This document shows, in pieces, positions 25,381-32,972 of a stretch of DNA of 64,000 nt. Position 1 is the stretch's first letter, and each line of letters starts with the position of its first letter. The stretch covers positions 11,382 through 75,381 of the forward strand of contig CAVGOA010000004.1 of NCBI GenBank assembly GCA_963630635.1. The letters are read 5' to 3'. Origin of the DNA: Paratractidigestivibacter sp963630635 (GTDB taxonomy: Bacteria; Actinomycetota; Coriobacteriia; Coriobacteriales; Atopobiaceae). The notes beneath the pieces were generated by a model. That model saw only the letters and a list, made by a program, of their open reading frames with translations, was not told the origin of the DNA and did no database searches. The position numbers and the translations under genes are program-made.

Positions 25381-26346
25381 ATGCCCATCAACATCCCCGA
25401 CGGCCTGCCCGCCAAAGACATCCTGCATCAGGAGCGCATCTTTGCCCTAGAAGAGGAAGTGGCCAACAACCAGCAGATTCGCCCCTTACGCGTGGTGATC
25501 TTGAACCTCATGCCCACCAAGGTCGAGACCGAGACCCAGATTCTGCGCCTCATCTCTAAGTCACCCCTGCAGGTGAGTCTGGACTTCATGCGCGTTGACA
25601 GCCACGAGTCCACGCACGTCTCGGCGGACCACCTGGTCAAGTTTTACGACACCTTCGACGCCTTGAAGGACAACTACTACGACGGCTTCATTGTCACGGG
25701 CGCCCCGGTCGAGCACCTTGAGTTCGAGGACGTGGACTACTGGGACGAGTTCTGCCGCATTGTCGACTGGTCGCAGACCCACGTGCTGTCCACGATGTAC
25801 CTGTGCTGGGGCGCGTTGGGCGCGCTGTGGCACCTGTACCAGATTCCCAAGAAGGCCCTGGGCGCCAAGCTGTTTGGCGTTTTTCCGCAGAAGCTCTGCG
25901 ACGAGTACAACTTCTTGACCAACGGCTTCGACGAGGTCCACTACATGCCGCACTCGCGCCACGCCGCGATCGACACCTCTGCCCTGGCCGAGCACCCCGA
26001 GCTGCAGGTTCTTTCCGAAGGCTTTGACTCAGGCCCCGCCCTTCTCGCCACCCGCGACTTCCACGAGGTTTACGTCACGGGCCACTTTGAGTACGGCCGC
26101 GACACGCTGGCCGGCGAGTTTTGGCGCGACTTCAACAAGGGCCTGCCCATCCGCGTGCCCGTGAACTACTTCCCCGACGACGACCCCGAGAAGCAGCCCA
26201 TCTTTACCTGGCGCGCCCACGCTAACCTGCTGTACCGCAACTGGCTCAACTGGGTCTACCAGATGACGCCGTACGAGCTCGAACGCATCCCCGAGGTCAT
26301 CGAGCAGCTGCGCGGTGGCGGCGACATCATGACGGACAAGTTCTAA
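25381..26346 (+). CDS. metA: homoserine O-acetyltransferase (MetA type)
   Basis: A 321-aa MetA-family protein with full family length. The nucleophile is Cys142 in MYLCWGALG, and the later HFEYGRD holds the catalytic His-Glu region. Residue 111 is Glu (TGAPVEHLEF). In characterised MetA enzymes Glu111 goes with acetyl-CoA use, and Gly with succinyl-CoA, so the reaction is probably homoserine to O-acetylhomoserine in methionine synthesis. The ATG follows AAGAAAGG. The leader (25262-25380) contains TTATACT, a possible -10 box, and a GGGCAA/TTGCCC stem, but I recognise no known SAM riboswitch. Confidence 0.94.
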   Translation: MPINIPDGLPAKDILHQERIFALEEEVANNQQIRPLRVVILNLMPTKVETETQILRLISKSPLQVSLDFMRVDSHESTHVSADHLVKFYDTFDALKDNYYDGFIVTGAPVEHLEFEDVDYWDEFCRIVDWSQTHVLSTMYLCWGALGALWHLYQIPKKALGAKLFGVFPQKLCDEYNFLTNGFDEVHYMPHSRHAAIDTSALAEHPELQVLSEGFDSGPALLATRDFHEVYVTGHFEYGRDTLAGEFWRDFNKGLPIRVPVNYFPDDDPEKQPIFTWRAHANLLYRNWLNWVYQMTPYELERIPEVIEQLRGGGDIMTDKF

Positions 26347-26355
26347 GGACTCGCG

Positions 26356-26799
26356 TTGTCTGGCGAACGCATCACATCCGAGCTGCTAGAGCAGCTGCTG
26401 GCCTCGGCCACGCCCGAGGCCTACCTCATGGCCGAGAACACCACGGTGGACCGCACCCTGCCCGACTACCTGTTTAGCCTGTTGGACGAGAAGGGCTTGA
26501 AGCGCTCGGACGTCATTCGCGCGAGCGGCATCAACGCCACGGTGGTCTACGACATCTTCCAGGGCAAGAGTCGGCCGGGCCGCGACCACGCCGTTATGCT
26601 GGCGTTTGGCATGGGCTGCGACCTGCGCGAGGCTCAGCGCCTGCTGCGTCTTGCGGGTGTTGCCGAGCTGTGGTGCAAGGTGCCGCGCGACGCGATCCTT
26701 ATCTGGTGCTTTGAGCACGGCTTTTCTCGTGAGCAAGCAGACGACGAGCTGTACAGACTTGGCGAGAAGACCTTGCTGGGCACGGGACCGCTGGCGTAG
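26356..26799 (+). CDS. helix-turn-helix protein upstream of a Ser/Thr kinase
   Basis: A 147-aa protein starting with TTG, with AAGGA 6 nt upstream, 10 bp after metA. The middle has an XRE-like HTH (LLDEKGLKRSDVIRASGIN, then ATVVYDIFQGKSRPGR). The rest is helical. It lacks membrane segments. The next gene downstream is a Ser/Thr kinase. HTH genes beside such kinases occur in other Gram-positive genomes, so this protein may belong with the kinase and not with metA. Target unknown. Confidence 0.7.
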   Translation: MSGERITSELLEQLLASATPEAYLMAENTTVDRTLPDYLFSLLDEKGLKRSDVIRASGINATVVYDIFQGKSRPGRDHAVMLAFGMGCDLREAQRLLRLAGVAELWCKVPRDAILIWCFEHGFSREQADDELYRLGEKTLLGTGPLA

Positions 26800-26874
26800 G
26801 GGGCCGGGCGCGGCGCGGGTTTTACCGGCCGGGCTGCGAGCGGGCCGCGAGCCCCGTCTTGCCCGCCGGGCGAT

Positions 26875-26893
26875 TCAGCTGGCAACTGAGGAA
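26875..26893 (+). promoter_or_regulatory. conserved box TCAGCTGGCAACTGAGGAA
   Basis: A near-identical box occurs at 28801-28819 (TCAGTTGGCAACTGAGGAA). Each lies about 85-110 bp upstream of a gene start: the kinase here and the lipoprotein there. The core is close to the palindrome CAGTTG-G-CAACTG, which fits a shared operator. Confidence 0.55.
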
Positions 26894-26984
26894 CCGCCTA
26901 TTACGCGGGGCTAAACTGGGGTTTTGGCGTTGCGTGCTCCCGTGGGTGGGGTTTCCTGGATCGCGCCGAGGAGGACGGTAGTTT

Positions 26985-28634
26985 TTGAACGACGAGCAGG
27001 TCATGCATGCCATTAGTCTTGACGACGCGTATCGCGTGGAGCGTGTGCTCGCGCAGGGCGCCGGCGGGCTGACCGAGCTTGTCACCATTGGCGGCGCCGG
27101 CCCGTTTGTGCGCAAGAAGATTCCCATTAAGCTGGCCAACCGCGGCGTTTGGTCGTCGATTGGCTCGCTGGACTGCGCGCGGCTGCCCAAGGTCGAGGCT
27201 ACGTATTCATTGCCGGACCTCTTTGTGGTGGTCTATGACTATGTGCCGGGCCAGACCCTGGAAGAGCTGGTGGCCGGCCGCGGGCGTCTTGACGCTGCGA
27301 CGGCGGCGGGGCTGGCCCTCGACATTTGCGAGGCTGCGGCGGCGCTGCACTCGTGCGGGATCATCCACCGCGACTTGAGCCCTCGCAACGTTATTGTCGC
27401 CGCAGATGGCGCGCACCTNNNNNNNNNNNNNNNNNNNNNNNNNNNNNNNNNNNNNNNNNNNNNNNNNNNNNNNNNNNNNNNNNNNNNNNNNNNNNNNNNN
27501 NNNNNNNNNNNNNNNNNNNNNNNNNNNNNNNNNNNNNNNNNNNNNNNNNNNNNNNNNNNNNNNNNNNNNNNNNNNNNNNNNNNNNNNNNNNNNNNNNNNN
27601 NNNNNNNNNNNNNNNNNNNNNNNNNNNNNNNNNNNNNNNNNNNNNNNNNNNNNNNNNNNNNNNNNNNNNNNNNNNNNNNNNNNNNNNNNNNNNNNNNNNN
27701 NNNNNNNNNNNNNNNNNNNNNNNNNNNNNNNNNNNNNNNNNNNNNNNNNNNNNNNNNNNNNNNNNNNNNNNNNNNNNNNNNNNNNNNNNNNNNNNNNNNN
27801 NNNNNNNNNNNNNNNNNNNNNCAGGTCAAGGTGGTAGTAGCCGTTATTGTCGTCCTTCTCGCCATCGCCGCCATTGTGGCGGCTGCGGTGTTGGGCTTAG
27901 GGACTCTGGATAAGGCCGACGATGCGGCCGGGGGCACCTCTGCCGTCGTAAGCGCCGAGACCCCTACGTCTTCTTCCTCGGGCGACGACACGGCGGCTAC
28001 CAACACCAACACGACCTCGTCGACCCAGGCGTCAACCGTCGATGACCTGCCGCTAAAGATCTCCGAGTCCGGCTGGTCCATGGGTTCTGGCGGCTACGTC
28101 AACTATGCCTATGGTCTTCTCAACACAAGCGAAGACACCCTCGTCGAGTGGCCCGGCGTCCAGATTGTGGGTTATGACGCCGCTGGCAATGTCTTGTTCA
28201 CCGACAACCGCGACCCCGTGATTTGCCTTCCCGGTCAAACGACGTACGTGACGGGCATGAGCGATTGCGCCGGCACAAAGCCCGATCGTGTCGAGTTCAC
28301 CCTGAAGAACAATATCGCTACCCGTACGCGCCAGGTCACGGACCCGGTGAGTTTCTCTGTTTCTGCCGTTGACGTACGCAAAGGCGACTACGGCGACGCG
28401 ACCTTTACCGGCACCTTTGACATCAAAGGCACGCAAGAGGCCCTGAGCGGGCTGTCCAAATACGCCAGCGCGACTAGCATCACGGTCATTCTGCGCGATG
28501 ACTCGGGCAATATTGTCTACGGCTACAACACGTACCAGTACAGCCTGGCCGTCGGTGATAACCAGCCCTTTAGCGTGAGCTGCACCGGTGTGCCAACGTT
28601 CGCCACCGCCGAGGTCTACGTCTACCCCAGCTAA
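26985..28634 (+). CDS. transmembrane Ser/Thr protein kinase (interrupted by a gap)
   Basis: About 549 aa including 134 unknown residues, starting with TTG at 26985. The N-terminal kinase lobe ends with the catalytic loop IIHRDLSPRNVIV; a VRKKIP segment may hold the ATP-binding Lys. After the gap there is one membrane helix (VVVAVIVVLLAIAAIVAAAVLG) and a Ser/Thr-rich linker. The extracellular domain of about 190 residues (GGYVNYAYGLLNTSEDTLVEW onward) resembles FxLYD-type beta-sandwich modules. No PASTA repeat is visible in the part that can be read. The activation loop lies in the gap, so activity cannot be judged. Confidence 0.82.
   Translation: MNDEQVMHAISLDDAYRVERVLAQGAGGLTELVTIGGAGPFVRKKIPIKLANRGVWSSIGSLDCARLPKVEATYSLPDLFVVVYDYVPGQTLEELVAGRGRLDAATAAGLALDICEAAAALHSCGIIHRDLSPRNVIVAADGAHXXXXXXXXXXXXXXXXXXXXXXXXXXXXXXXXXXXXXXXXXXXXXXXXXXXXXXXXXXXXXXXXXXXXXXXXXXXXXXXXXXXXXXXXXXXXXXXXXXXXXXXXXXXXXXXXXXXXXXXXXXXXXXXXXXXXXXXQVKVVVAVIVVLLAIAAIVAAAVLGLGTLDKADDAAGGTSAVVSAETPTSSSSGDDTAATNTNTTSSTQASTVDDLPLKISESGWSMGSGGYVNYAYGLLNTSEDTLVEWPGVQIVGYDAAGNVLFTDNRDPVICLPGQTTYVTGMSDCAGTKPDRVEFTLKNNIATRTRQVTDPVSFSVSAVDVRKGDYGDATFTGTFDIKGTQEALSGLSKYASATSITVILRDDSGNIVYGYNTYQYSLAVGDNQPFSVSCTGVPTFATAEVYVYPS
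27419..27821. other. assembly gap or masked stretch (403 N)
   Basis: Run of N inside the kinase gene, covering the C-terminal lobe of the kinase domain. The frame is preserved. Confidence 0.99.
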
Positions 28635-28680
28635 GGGACGGTGCACCCTGCCCGGTCCCGGAAGGCGCCCGCAGTCCCCA

Positions 28681-28752
28681 AACTTGAAATTAGTGCAGCA
28701 AGCGACATTTATTTCATGAAATAAATGTCGGATTCGACATTAATTTCAAGTT
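28681..28752. repeat. composite palindrome with a 28-bp loop-free core
   Basis: CGACATTTATTTCA (28703-28716) is followed directly by its exact complement (28717-28730). The outer arms AACTTGAAATTA (28681-28692) and TAATTTCAAGTT (28741-28752) also match perfectly. The segment CGACATTAATTTCA at 28735-28748 repeats the core half-site with one change. It lies in the 251-bp spacer between the kinase and the lipoprotein, together with the box at 28801. The sequence is much more AT-rich than its surroundings. Confidence 0.75.
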
Positions 28753-28800
28753 GGCCGACCCCGGTCTTCTCAGCGCCGCTCGCAGAACCGTTTGCGGAAG

Positions 28801-28819
28801 TCAGTTGGCAACTGAGGAA
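28801..28819 (+). promoter_or_regulatory. conserved box TCAGTTGGCAACTGAGGAA
   Basis: Second copy of the box at 26875, with one difference in 19 bases. It lies 67 bp before the lipoprotein start and contains CAGTTGGCAACTG. Confidence 0.55.
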
Positions 28820-28885
28820 TTGCTTTCCGCCGCTTTTCAGAATGGACACCACCGGCGAATAACGCCAAGTTGATTGGAGTCCAAG

Positions 28886-29506
28886 ATGAAGAAAACGGCA
28901 GCAGCGATTATCGCCTCGGCGGCCCTTGTCCTTACGTTGGGGGCCTGTGGGTCTTCCTCGTCAACCAAGTCCAGCTCAGACACATCGTCGACCAAGCAGG
29001 AACAAACAACCGCGACAACCGAAGTCTCTCCTTCGGCTACGACCGAGTCCACGACCTCGACCGAGACGGCAACGGACGCCGCGGTCGAGGCTCCTTCTTC
29101 GGGTGACGCCTCCAGCATGATCGACGGCGCCAAGGACAGCGCCAAGAGCCTGGCCGACACGGGCAAGAGCATTCTGAAGTCTATTACCGGCAACGGCGAG
29201 ACGTACGACTCGATTTACGACGAGTACAGCGCCAAGCTTAACGAGATGACCCCCACCAAGATCGACGAGTTCAATGCCGAGGCCGACGCGTCTGACGGCA
29301 AGATAAACACCTTGGCCGACATCTCAAACAGCAAGGTCTCTGACTTGGCCGAGGTTTGCAACGAGGGCATGAGCAAGATGGCCGAGCTGATGTATCGCAA
29401 CGGCGACGACTATTCCGTCTACGAGGAGAACGCCCAGAAGCTCTACTCCGTCTACGAGGCCGACGCCACCCAAATCTACGACGCCTATCTGGCCCGCGCG
29501 GTGTAG
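28886..29506 (+). CDS. secreted lipoprotein of unknown function
   Basis: A 206-aa protein with a clear lipoprotein signal peptide (MKKTAAAIIASAALVLTLGAC, lipobox LGAC). A long Ser/Thr-rich linker follows. The mature domain of about 130 residues is predicted helical, with repeated NxAxxIYDxY-like segments near the end (KLYSVYEADATQIYDAY). The ATG at 28886 follows TTGGAGT. It shares an upstream box with the kinase gene and precedes the zinc-ribbon cluster, so it may belong to either unit. I do not recognise the domain. Confidence 0.8.
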   Translation: MKKTAAAIIASAALVLTLGACGSSSSTKSSSDTSSTKQEQTTATTEVSPSATTESTTSTETATDAAVEAPSSGDASSMIDGAKDSAKSLADTGKSILKSITGNGETYDSIYDEYSAKLNEMTPTKIDEFNAEADASDGKINTLADISNSKVSDLAEVCNEGMSKMAELMYRNGDDYSVYEENAQKLYSVYEADATQIYDAYLARAV

Positions 29507-29545
29507 GAGCGCGACTTCCCCATCGTTGATCGGAGTTGGGTATCT

Positions 29546-30331
29546 ATGCCGTTTTGCTACTACTGCGGAAATAAGGTCGGCGACAACGACGTGTTTTGCC
29601 GTGAGTGCGGCAAGCGCGTCGTTTCCGCTGTATCAGCAAGACCTGTTGACGAGGGCCCCGCGGAAAAACAGGCCCCAAAGAAGATGGCTGAGCCAAAGGA
29701 GAAAGTCACGCCTAAAGAGAAGCTCCTAACGCACAAGGTATATGTGTTGGGCGACTATCGCCCGCGCTTTCTCGCGGACTCATGCAAAGTCACCTTCACC
29801 GAGGGAAACGGCGACGTTCTTTACAAGGCGCGGGGTAAGCGCGAAACGGTCAGCGGAGGCATCCTCCTGGAGGATTACACCAAAACCGTTTACACGATTG
29901 ATAATGGGACGCGCGCCAATGTGGCCGAGGTTGAAGTCCGTTATCCAACCAGCACGGACGACCGACAAAGAATAGAGTTCCGCAAGAGGTTCACGCCGAA
30001 GCCGCGTAAAAAGGGCGAAGCTCAAAGCGCGGAGAAACCCTCCCGTTGGTTCGAGCCCCAGGAGTTCGAATCGAGGGACTTCTCGCCCGAGCCCGATTTC
30101 TTTGGTCTGTCGTTGCTTTCCAACAAAAGCGTTATGACGTCCAGTCCTTATCAAGCGGAAAGCGAGGGGAAGCTCTTTAGCTCAGTTCCCGCGCGAACAG
30201 ACGTGTCTTACAAGCGTGCTCATGTTGCGTCCATCGAGTCCGAGGCAGAGGGTTATCGGATTGACTACGAAGCGCCCGAGCACGTCCTCGAGGCCGTGAT
30301 GATCTTCCTTGCGTTATACGTGAGACTCTAG
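29546..30331 (+). CDS. zinc-ribbon protein (261 aa)
   Basis: An N-terminal zinc ribbon with two CxxC knuckles (FCYYCGNKVGDNDVFCRECGKR) is followed by a Lys/Glu-rich linker. Next is a beta-rich domain of about 190 residues (VYVLGDYRPRFLADSCKVTF onward) that I do not recognise. No membrane segment is evident except a weakly hydrophobic C-terminus (VLEAVMIFLALYVRL). It begins a four-gene run of close spacing (10, 9 and 30 bp), the first three with N-terminal zinc ribbons. Base composition and codon use are less GC-rich than in neighbouring housekeeping genes, which suggests acquisition. Confidence 0.75.
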   Translation: MPFCYYCGNKVGDNDVFCRECGKRVVSAVSARPVDEGPAEKQAPKKMAEPKEKVTPKEKLLTHKVYVLGDYRPRFLADSCKVTFTEGNGDVLYKARGKRETVSGGILLEDYTKTVYTIDNGTRANVAEVEVRYPTSTDDRQRIEFRKRFTPKPRKKGEAQSAEKPSRWFEPQEFESRDFSPEPDFFGLSLLSNKSVMTSSPYQAESEGKLFSSVPARTDVSYKRAHVASIESEAEGYRIDYEAPEHVLEAVMIFLALYVRL

Positions 30332-30340
30332 GAGTAAAGA

Positions 30341-32185
30341 ATGGCTTTTTGTACCAAATGCGGCAATCAACTTCGTGAAGGCAACGCGTTCTGCACCAAG
30401 TGCGGGGCGCGGGTGAGGAAACCTGTCGCGGAAGAGGAAAAGCAACAGCTTGAGAAGACGGCGAGTGCGCAGGAAACGCAGGGGCCGAAAGTGCCGCAGT
30501 GCCCGCAGGAGGCGGAAAAGCCAGAAGAGGCGGAAACCCCACGGGACCCGCGGGTAAATCAACCTACTGACGATTCTGCGGAAGCGGGGCGGCCACCCAT
30601 TCCCGAGGAGCTGCAGCAGACTGTCGAAATGGCAAAAGAAGGGGTCACGCGCGCCGCGGAGCGCATTAAGGCTGCTGCGAAGGAAACCGCGGAGAGCTTC
30701 AAGAGCGCGGAAAGCGGTGAAGATACTAAAGACGATCCCATGGCCGACCAGGTCTCCGATGCGATTCTCGGCGCCGCAAAATGGTCGAAACGTCAGTATA
30801 AAAACTTGAAGAACCTGAATACCGACTCTGTCAAGCAGTGGCGGGCGAAGAACAGTGGAACGATGCTTGCGGTTGCCGTGGTGTTGATACTGGTCTGCTG
30901 CCTCTCAATGTTCTCCTGCATTGGTGGCACCGCCTCGTCGACGGCAAAATCGGCGGCAAAGAGCAGTTCTGCAGGCTATTCGTCTACGAGCGCGCCGACT
31001 GCAACGACGGTCACTACGACGCCAACCAAGAAAACCTATGCAACCCATATCAAGGTGAAGTGCAACAAGAACCTGCTCTTCTCTACCTATGACGTGCAGG
31101 TTTATATCGACGACTCGCTTGTTGGCACGGTAGACCACGGCGACGAGTGCTCGTGGGATAAGGAGCTTACCGAAGGCTCACACCAAATCAAAGTTTGCAA
31201 AAAGGGCGACAAGGACATCGACGGCACCAAAACTTTTGAAGTGACTGCGGAGACGATTCTTGAATGCACGGTTTCGACCTCTTCGTCTCAAGTCGAATTC
31301 AAGGAATTTTCCTGCCAGACAAAGGAGGAAATCGAGAGGGCGGCGGCCGAGGCCGAGAAGAAGCGCCAAGAAGAGGCCCAGGCAAAGCTCGAGGCGCAGC
31401 AGTACGTCTCGGACGGAACGGGCGCAACGTACAAGGTGCAGTTCTCGATTTCTGGATGGATTAACACACTGTTCCTTAAAGCGAGAAGCATCAACATTTA
31501 TCTCGATGGTTCCCAGGTGAAGACAGTTGCGGATGGCGAGACAACCGAATGGGAACAAGACCTTGGCGGCGGCCAGCATACGCTGCGATTTGCAAGCGCC
31601 GACGACGATTCCGTTGATGTCATGCAGGCGTTTACGGTCGCGGACATAAGTTATTTAAACTGCAAGGCTTCGCTTGGACTCAGTGGCGTTGAGGTAGAGG
31701 ACTACGCTTTTGAGACCCAAACCGAAAGGGATAAGGCGGCTGAGGAGGCCCAGCAGAAGGCGGCTGCCGAGGCAGAAGCCAAGGCAAAGCGCGAGGTAGA
31801 AGCTGCCGAGAAAGCAAAGGTGCTTACGGTCGAGAATTGTCAGGACCTTGCTAACCTGCTCACCTCTTCCAGTTCTGACGCAAGCGTGTTTGCCGCTGCA
31901 TACAGCGGGCGAACAATTGAGTTTGACGGAAACATCGCTTATATGAGCTCGCACAACGGTGCCAAAACGCGCTTTGACGTGCTGATATATGCTGGCGACT
32001 ACAGTGAGACGTCTGCCAAGGGTCCGCACATGCAATATAAGGACGTTAATTACCGCGACATGGGTGCAAGCGGCATCGATTCGGTTCAAATGGGCCTTAA
32101 CGTGCGCATTCGTGCAAAGGTCGGCAGCTATAACTCGAGCAGCGACATCTTGAGTTTAACCCCGGTTTCGATGACGGCCCGATAG
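30341..32185 (+). CDS. zinc-ribbon membrane protein with two PEGA-like modules and a DUF4839-like tail
   Basis: A 614-aa protein. The zinc ribbon (FCTKCGNQLREGNAFCTKCG) is at residues 3-24, followed by a charged linker and one membrane helix (TMLAVAVVLILVCCLSMFS, about residue 175). Beyond the membrane are two similar beta modules, each with a V/I-YIDDSLVG-like strand and a tryptophan (SWDKELTEGSHQIKV; TEWEQDLGGGQHTLRF). Both resemble PEGA domains and are each followed by a coiled-coil rich in AEAEKK. The C-terminus (LTVENCQDLANLL onward) resembles DUF4839. The cytoplasmic zinc ribbon and external modules suggest a sensor or anchor. Domain names are by eye. Confidence 0.72.
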   Translation: MAFCTKCGNQLREGNAFCTKCGARVRKPVAEEEKQQLEKTASAQETQGPKVPQCPQEAEKPEEAETPRDPRVNQPTDDSAEAGRPPIPEELQQTVEMAKEGVTRAAERIKAAAKETAESFKSAESGEDTKDDPMADQVSDAILGAAKWSKRQYKNLKNLNTDSVKQWRAKNSGTMLAVAVVLILVCCLSMFSCIGGTASSTAKSAAKSSSAGYSSTSAPTATTVTTTPTKKTYATHIKVKCNKNLLFSTYDVQVYIDDSLVGTVDHGDECSWDKELTEGSHQIKVCKKGDKDIDGTKTFEVTAETILECTVSTSSSQVEFKEFSCQTKEEIERAAAEAEKKRQEEAQAKLEAQQYVSDGTGATYKVQFSISGWINTLFLKARSINIYLDGSQVKTVADGETTEWEQDLGGGQHTLRFASADDDSVDVMQAFTVADISYLNCKASLGLSGVEVEDYAFETQTERDKAAEEAQQKAAAEAEAKAKREVEAAEKAKVLTVENCQDLANLLTSSSSDASVFAAAYSGRTIEFDGNIAYMSSHNGAKTRFDVLIYAGDYSETSAKGPHMQYKDVNYRDMGASGIDSVQMGLNVRIRAKVGSYNSSSDILSLTPVSMTAR

Positions 32186-32193
32186 GAGACAGC

Positions 32194-32943
32194 ATGCCTT
32201 TTTGTACTAAATGCGGCACTCGACTTGAGGATGGCGATGTTTTTTGCGGCAGCTGCGGTGCTGCAGCGCCCTTGGCGAGCGTCTACAACGTCGAAGCAAA
32301 AATAGAGGAGAAGCGCGAAACCAAACCAAAGCCGGAACGCAAGAAGCCCGAGTCTGAGACGGAGGATGAAACCAACATTTCGCCGCGCGAGGCTCGCGTA
32401 AAGCACTGCCCGGCTTGCGGCGAGGTTATCAGTGAAAACGAAACGGTATGTCCCAGTTGCGGATTTATGGTTCGCGACGTCTCGACGGGCTCCATCGCAT
32501 TGCTCTCAAAGAAGCTTGAGCTTATCGAGAACAAGAGGCCTGAGAAAAAGAGAAAGACTGACAACGACGTTATCTCGGCTACCGACGAGAAAAAAATAAG
32601 TCTCATACGCAGCTGGCCGATGCCGAATAGCAGGGAAGACCTCATCGAGTTTATGGCTATGGCCAGCGGGAACTGCATCGCCCCTCCAAAAATCGGAAAC
32701 GACAGAATTGCGGCTGAGGATGCACTGGCGGAAGCTTGGAAATCAAAATTCGATCAAGCGTATGTCAAGGCGGAGAGATTATTTGGAAAGGCGGACGAAT
32801 TCGAGCAATTCAGAGAGCTGAAGTCCGAGGTTCAAAAAAGGTCTCTCCTGGCAAGGCTGCGGGCTTGGGCTCCGTTGTTGGGTGCTCTTCTCTTTTACAT
32901 TCTTTTTATGCTCTTCATTCCCATCTATTTCCGCTCTTTGTAA
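32194..32943 (+). CDS. double zinc-ribbon, tail-anchored membrane protein
   Basis: A 249-aa protein with two zinc ribbons: FCTKCGTRLEDGDVFCGSCG at the N-terminus and CPACGEVISENETVCPSCG near residue 70. A helical domain follows, with W residues in ISLIRSWPMPNSREDLIEF. One hydrophobic helix at the extreme C-terminus (LLGALLFYILFMLFIPIYF) would tail-anchor it with the ribbons in the cytoplasm. It begins 9 bp after the previous gene. Function unknown. The helical part is reminiscent of DUF-type regions found in zinc-ribbon proteins of Firmicutes. Confidence 0.75.
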   Translation: MPFCTKCGTRLEDGDVFCGSCGAAAPLASVYNVEAKIEEKRETKPKPERKKPESETEDETNISPREARVKHCPACGEVISENETVCPSCGFMVRDVSTGSIALLSKKLELIENKRPEKKRKTDNDVISATDEKKISLIRSWPMPNSREDLIEFMAMASGNCIAPPKIGNDRIAAEDALAEAWKSKFDQAYVKAERLFGKADEFEQFRELKSEVQKRSLLARLRAWAPLLGALLFYILFMLFIPIYFRSL

Positions 32944-32972
32944 TGCGGTTCTTTGAGGACGGGTGACCGACT

